A DNA stretch of 64,000 bases from Alitta virens (Eukaryota > Annelida > Polychaeta > Phyllodocida > Nereididae). The notes under the pieces were generated by a model, which saw only the letters and a list, made by a program, of their open reading frames with translations, had not been told where the DNA came from and ran no database searches. The DNA is taken from the NCBI GenBank assembly GCA_932294295.1, contig OW028583.1, positions 4,018,501-4,082,500 on the forward strand, written 5' to 3'. The translations under genes were made by a program, and so were the position numbers. Shown one piece after another: positions 60,701-64,000 of this stretch; the stretch's first letter is position 1; every line of letters starts with the position of its first letter.

Positions 60701-61145
60701 TAGCTACAGGAGACGATATGTGGACACCAATTCCAAAATAAGGGTCAGGTGAACCCTCACCAATTAAATGTTGGCCTTACTGTATCATAGGGTTAATACA
60801 CACACCCCAATATACTTAGATCTAATGCCCAAAGGGGTATGATAACATTAACACAGTATATCTCAACAGATTTTGTGTTAGACTTGATTCTAGCTTATTC
60901 TACAGGACTATTACATAGGACTTGACAGAATCAGTTTGAGGAAAACTTCGGGAAATTACTTTCATTGGATTAATTTTTGCTTTTAATTTCCCTGGTCATT
61001 TTTTACCCCTTTTCTATTGCAGGGCAAAGGTAACAAGACTGACTCAGGGTCAGCTGCGATGTACGGAATGATAACACAGATTCCAGACCAGGGGATCATT
61101 GATGACTTCATTGTTGAATTCTTTTCTGAAGTCTACAAACTTTGA
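48724..61145 (+). CDS. SGPL1: Sphingosine-1-phosphate lyase (PLP-dependent, ER membrane)
   Basis: Cleaves sphingosine-1-phosphate to a fatty aldehyde and phosphoethanolamine, the exit step of sphingolipid breakdown. Coding exons: 48724-48846, 49347-49479, 49945-50091, 50405-50507, 50853-51018, 51860-51976, 52549-52700, 53154-53253, 53552-53666, 54394-54515, 55028-55249, 61023-61145. Total 1623 nt, 540 aa (human 568). An N-terminal hydrophobic anchor spans about residues 6-24. Group II decarboxylase-fold motifs: TSGGTES at 194-200, a His at 231 before the EKAA motif, HVDAC with D304, and SADIHKYG with the presumed Schiff-base K341. WPGG replaces the human WQGG, and SADI replaces SADT. The exon probably begins at 48668 after a strong acceptor, so a 5' UTR exon or alternative upstream start is possible. 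AATAAA lies at 61236-61241. The last intron (5.8 kb) holds an antisense LINE. Confidence 0.94.
51546..51652. repeat. 22-bp tandem repeat, five units
   Basis: GTACATATGACCTCAGTTTT with CATATG/CAAATG variants, in SGPL1 intron 5. Confidence 0.85.
52108..52455. mobile_element. G-tract-rich inverted-repeat element
   Basis: Starts TTGTTCCATTTGAAAAAAAG and shares the GGTTGACCATTATTTTCTTA and GGTCAAAAACCAAAAAAGGG blocks with the 25372 copy. An AT-rich piece of about 110 bp near 52300-52410 interrupts it. It lies in SGPL1 intron 6. Confidence 0.6.
55477..55665 (+). mobile_element. tRNA-derived SINE, family A
   Basis: The tRNA-like head has an A box (TAGCTCAGAGGTAGCGC) and a B box (GGCTCGATTCC), then a body CTAAGTTGGATGGCTGTTTC shared with 27552-27741 and 38454-38636. 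It lies in SGPL1 intron 11. Confidence 0.8.
56341..60400 (-). mobile_element. Non-LTR retrotransposon (LINE) with short-repeat 3' tail
   Basis: The element reads leftwards. Its 3' end is marked by about four tandem TTCTGA units at 56341-56366 (read on the minus strand), the kind of short-repeat tail used by CR1/L2-type LINEs instead of poly(A). The 5' boundary is uncertain: it lies upstream of the ORF start at 60106, and I place it loosely near 60400. No ORF1 was found between 60107 and 61000, and target-site duplications were not located. Confidence 0.75.
56975..60106 (-). CDS. LINE ORF2: endonuclease plus reverse transcriptase, intact 1043 aa
   Basis: Single uninterrupted ORF of a non-LTR retrotransposon, antisense inside the last lyase intron. 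The APE-type endonuclease spans about residues 60-290: N66 in LSLNCQS, E98 in LQETWL, D213/N215 in GDFNLDL, and SDH at 281-283. Reverse transcriptase spans about 520-830: [28 protein letters not shown] with D664, [19 protein letters not shown] at 751-754, [13 protein letters not shown] block after it. No RNase H domain is apparent, and a cysteine-containing stretch (CNDPNCFSC) ends the protein. A jockey-superfamily element (CR1/L2/Crack/Daphne-like) is likely, but the clade is unresolved. The absence of stops or frameshifts over 3.1 kb implies recent insertion. Confidence 0.93.
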   Translation of the reverse strand: MMGTSVDLFDQPDSYSLVELIGDSDLNFSDEYETPTLFSHSPYYNDDGFIKLMADKMRSFKVLSLNCQSINAKFSELKIYLDFYKRNNITISAICLQETWLSNDSDLSLLEIENYNFISKGKHCSTHGGIAIYLHKAFNYSILPVDSTDLWDGLFLEVTSSNTDILSLQKKLILGNIYRPPRNNVENIETFISETSFMFEQLQRFRNVLIAGDFNLDLLKFKENLSISKYFEHLLSHSYIPKISFPTRLTHRHGTLIDNFLIKISDSFSETTSGIILKDISDHLPYFICLDYLNYNKEPFKFVKVVSHCSKDFQNYLVNTNIMYRLDQDASANPNDNYNILGNILKTGMDKYFPVKTLRFNKYKHKKCQWVTHGILISIKYRDSLYSHLKSLPRNHPQYNIYKINLQTYNRILRNSIRSAKKLYYQNCFEKFKNDMKNTWIIIKDIINKSKGKKDISKYFIINGEKVTDSNLIASQFNNFFANVGPSLAQKITPPVNKSYRNYLFNAIECSFKFLHVDKESVVKVIQNLKPKGSFGSDRISNKLLKLIQNEISDALTLIFNQCVSQNIFPDALKVAKVIPLYKKSEEYILDNYRPVSILPSISKVYEKLLHKQINDYFNNNKLFYTSQYGFRQMHSTELAALELVDRILFDLDKGETPISIFLDLSKAFDTIDHEILIGKLQYYGFHESALNLVKSYLNDRSQFVEFGNVTSERAYISTGVPQGSVLGPLFFIIYANDICKASTLFKPIIYADDTTLTATLSTFQQENNSVQDVINKELCNICDWMKLNKLSLNCRKTKAMLFHMPQKSVFYPDLVLENGNIEFVEEFNFLGILLDKHISWKNHINLITKKISKTAGILNKLKHFLPIDVLLNIYNALIVPYLNYGALLWQKCANRLLVLQKKAIRAICNAKYNAHTGILFKSLGILRCTDICVLQCFKFCYKLENKLLPAYFTCGNVFVRHSSVHSYITRGLDNFALPRVSHDFAKNSPRYKLAKFFNEMTNEFKSKIHSHSMHGFKLYVKKSIINQYITDCNDPNCFSCRQ

Positions 61146-62175
61146 AATACACACGTGTTCTATGATTGCACTCTTTTGAGTTGTTGCTGAATGAATATAA
61201 TCAGTAGGCCTATTGTAAATTTTCACATTTTCCACAATAAAAACTTTTTAAAACTGTAGGTTTTTGACTCGGGTTTTATAGGGACCATTAAAGCTGTGGG
61301 TGTTCTATTAGATTCTATTTTGTATAGTCTGCTATCGGTCAGACTAGTCAGCATGTACACTGGCGGACCCAGGGGAGGCCATTTGATTAAGTTTTGGGGG
61401 TACAGCTATAAATGGCACACCATTAGAACCGCGGTACAAAAGCGCAACGTAAAAACCAAATTTGATGAAGATCCGACAAGTAGAAGCTGAGAAAAATTTG
61501 ATTAAAGTTTGTTAATCATTTACACAATGGGTGGATATTTTACCTGCCTCAGCAGAGACCTGAGTGCTAGACACCACCAACTTAATGTGTCTGAAATCAA
61601 GCCCTGAATGTGACTCTATGCTTTGATGTATTCGGAACCATAGGCAGGAGCTGGCCAATTACAAAAAAATTGTACATGGGGGATGTGTAGGGAGGTATGA
61701 ACACATGCTTAATAACTGAACTGAATGTTCACATGTTAATATTGGACATTCCTCATAACATACAAAGACCATACTAAATACCAATGCATATTTTTTGTGC
61801 AGTCCTTTTCTTTGCCATTATTTCTAATGATAATACTGATCTAGGCAGCCAAATTCAGTGCCTCTTTCTGAGGCTGATTTGGTGACGTCACAATTGCTGC
61901 TTGATTGTGACATAACAATTGACCATTGTGACGTCACAATTGCAGACTCCAAGTCATGCAAGAAACACTGGTGGAAGAGGCTAATATTTTTTTATGAAAA
62001 TGCATTGGAATCCTTCTATGTGTGGCTCAGAAAAGTGCCCCTCATCTGGAACACGGATGAACCTTCTGGTCAAAGGTTACTGATCACATCAGTGATGAAA
62101 ATAATGCTGCACATCAGGTCAGTTTAAAGTTGTGTTCAAACCTCATTACACAATGAAATGATTAATGAGAAGTGC

Positions 62176-62300
62176 TGAGGCCTGGTGGTTAAGGAGATTG
62201 CCTTCAAACTGAACGATTGCAGGTTTCAGCACATAAAGGTGACTTTAGGGTAGATGACCGGACACCTGGTGTGTATACCAGAAGTATGATGTCCAGAAAA
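62176..62300 (+). mobile_element. tRNA-like SINE head, weak
   Basis: GAGGCCTGGTGGTTAAGGAG resembles an A box and GATTGCAGGTTTCAGCAC a worn B box. It may be a third SINE family or a diverged family B copy. Confidence 0.35.
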
Positions 62301-63304
62301 CGGGGCTGGTCAGTTCTCGTGAGACTTTGTACCCGGAAATACTAAAACAATACATAAAATGTTAACGAGGTCCTATGGCCACAGACCATCAGTGATTGTA
62401 AAGCAAAAACAACACGTGAAATATGTTTATATATACATTTTAATTAGCTTCCAACTGATATGTTTAACAGCAGACATAATATACCCTTCAAAATTTCTAA
62501 AAGATCGTAACTATGACCGAATCATAAGCAATTATCAGAATTATGAATCAAGGCAAAAAGATGGTTTTACAAACCTTTTCTGCATATTTTCTTTATATCA
62601 TTAATGAAATTTAAGGCAAATATTGGTTTATTAATTTCTTTTTGGGTAGTTCACTATTAGACATGTTATAACAACATCAATTTATTCAATGAACCAAAGA
62701 CAAGCTCTCTCTTGTCGCCGTTATAAACGATCTAAAAACAAAATACATGCACACTCAGTCTATGTACAAATTATTAACCTTTCGTCAGGTGGTCCAACAA
62801 TGTAATGGCTTTCAAAATATTTGTACAGGCCACGGAACAACACCAGGTTTCATTAAATCATTTAGAAAAAAACTTTCATGTCATCACAGCATAAAGGAAT
62901 ATACAATAATTTTGTAAATGCTCGGACAGCAATTAACTGTTATTTTTTTCCCCATAACTTCAGTTCATATTTCCTTCGTAATCTGATATAAACTATTTTC
63001 AACAATACTTGATAAAGTATATCAGTCTCTGTAGTTTTAATTACACCAATTAATCGCCGAAAAGCAAAAAATGGAAAACAAAAAATTCCTAAGCACGCAA
63101 GTACGAATCAGGTGCCCCAAAAAAACACAAGCTTATTCTGGATGGAGAAAATTAGGCACCTGAAGTTTCAACTTGAAATCTTTAATAAAAATATAACACA
63201 GTTACAATTAACAGAACTGGAGACCATTATAACACCTAGTGTCCAGATCACAGAGTGGACACTCGTGAGCGGACACCGCGGCCGACACACACACCAGTCT
63301 GCCG

Positions 63305-63357
63305 CCGGCCAACCACCGGTCAACCACCGATGAACTGCCGGTCAACTGCCGGTCAAG
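63305..63357. repeat. 11-bp GC-rich tandem repeat
   Basis: CACCGGTCAAC / CACCGATGAAC / TGCCGGTCAAC units, in otherwise AT-rich DNA near the right edge. Confidence 0.6.
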
Positions 63358-64000
63358 GCATTGGTCAATGTGACAATGCACAACACCTGGATCAAGGTAC
63401 GCAACGCTTCCTTCGTAATGATATCATATATATATACTCCGTATATATCATATATATAATTTCATGTATATAATAACTCGGTCTCTCCCTTTCCCTATTA
63501 AAATCCCATTAGTCATGCCAACATTAATTCAAAATTTCCTAAAAATTCACAAATCTACTATATAGCATACATTTTGATCATTCTATTTTATAAACACACA
63601 TCATCATCATAGTCTCCCGGCAACATTTACAGCAGAGTGAATTCATCATAAAACAATAACAACAGTAACAACGGATGTTAGTATATTTTTACGCACTGTT
63701 AAGGCATTAAAAAACAAACAAAATAAAACGGCCGTCCTGAGTGGAGTAAGTGGGATTGCCCGCGTGACTTCTGAACGAAAGACACATGCACATACACTGA
63801 CAGGGTTCCCACTCCTTCCTAAAGCTGAAATCACGGCTTTTCCCAGGCTGCCAAACTCATCTTCTAAGGCGAATAAATTGAGAGGCTCATCAAAAAAATT
63901 TACTTCCAACTTAAACCCAGAAGAGGGCGACACGCGACGTATATATATCTATATACGTCATTGGCGACACATGTCCATAACCACCAGCGCACCTGGTGGA

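Larger units (their letters stand above)
61146..64000. other. Right-hand interval, no supported gene
   Basis: After the SGPL1 poly(A) signal the DNA carries SINE fragments, a short palindromic repeat TGTGACGTCACAATTG (about 61881-61945), AT-rich sequence and a GC-rich patch near 63250-63360. It could be the 3' UTR of a gene outside the window (minus-strand AATAAA near 62626), but nothing coding is convincing. Confidence 0.4.

Noticed and set aside
61858..62127. 89-codon ORF near the right end
   Set aside because: It begins in a palindromic GTGACGTCACAATTG repeat, has no domain and no splice context, and is probably chance.
63646..63933. 95-codon minus-strand ORF at the right edge
   Set aside because: Looks loosely protein-like but matches nothing I know and cannot be extended inside the window. 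Too weak to call.

Overview
This is a 64 kb piece of an animal nuclear genome. It is AT-rich by eye, its genes are split into many exons with GT-AG introns, and its introns are long and full of repeats. Every recognised gene is a eukaryotic or metazoan one (Ku80, STAM, two claudin-superfamily proteins, TAF5L, archease, sphingosine-1-phosphate lyase). An invertebrate is likely, but the species cannot be fixed from sequence alone. There is no operon structure, CRISPR array or other prokaryotic feature.

Layout, left to right: XRCC5/Ku80 (minus strand, 5' end only, running off the left edge); STAM (minus, complete, 14 coding exons, 506 codons); a 325 bp head-to-head promoter interval; two tandem claudin/PMP22-superfamily genes (plus, three exons each, identical intron phases); a 2.8 kb interval holding an unassigned coding-like segment; TAF5L (minus, 15 exons found, last exon or exons not located); a 258 bp head-to-head promoter interval; ZBTB8OS/archease (plus, 8 exons, 154 aa); SGPL1-like sphingosine-1-phosphate lyase (plus, 12 coding exons, 540 aa). 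The large last intron of the lyase gene holds an intact antisense LINE with a 1043-codon endonuclease/reverse-transcriptase ORF. The last 2.8 kb has no gene I can support. The genes serve unrelated housekeeping roles (DNA end joining, endosomal sorting, SAGA-type coactivator, tRNA ligation, sphingolipid breakdown). The only evident functional grouping is the tandem membrane-protein pair.

The most striking non-genic content is a dense community of short non-autonomous DNA transposons with readable boundaries. One family (ends GGGTTTAGTGCAG / GGAAAAAGTGCAG) has at least seven copies here, three with perfect 8-bp target-site duplications, one of them nested inside another element. Several hAT-like elements also have exact 8-bp duplications. 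TTAA-flanked elements include one that landed inside a 31-bp minisatellite. Two or three tRNA-derived SINE families, a G-tract-rich inverted-repeat family and several tandem repeats complete the picture. Exon coordinates were obtained by hand translation, with splice phase checked across each junction.
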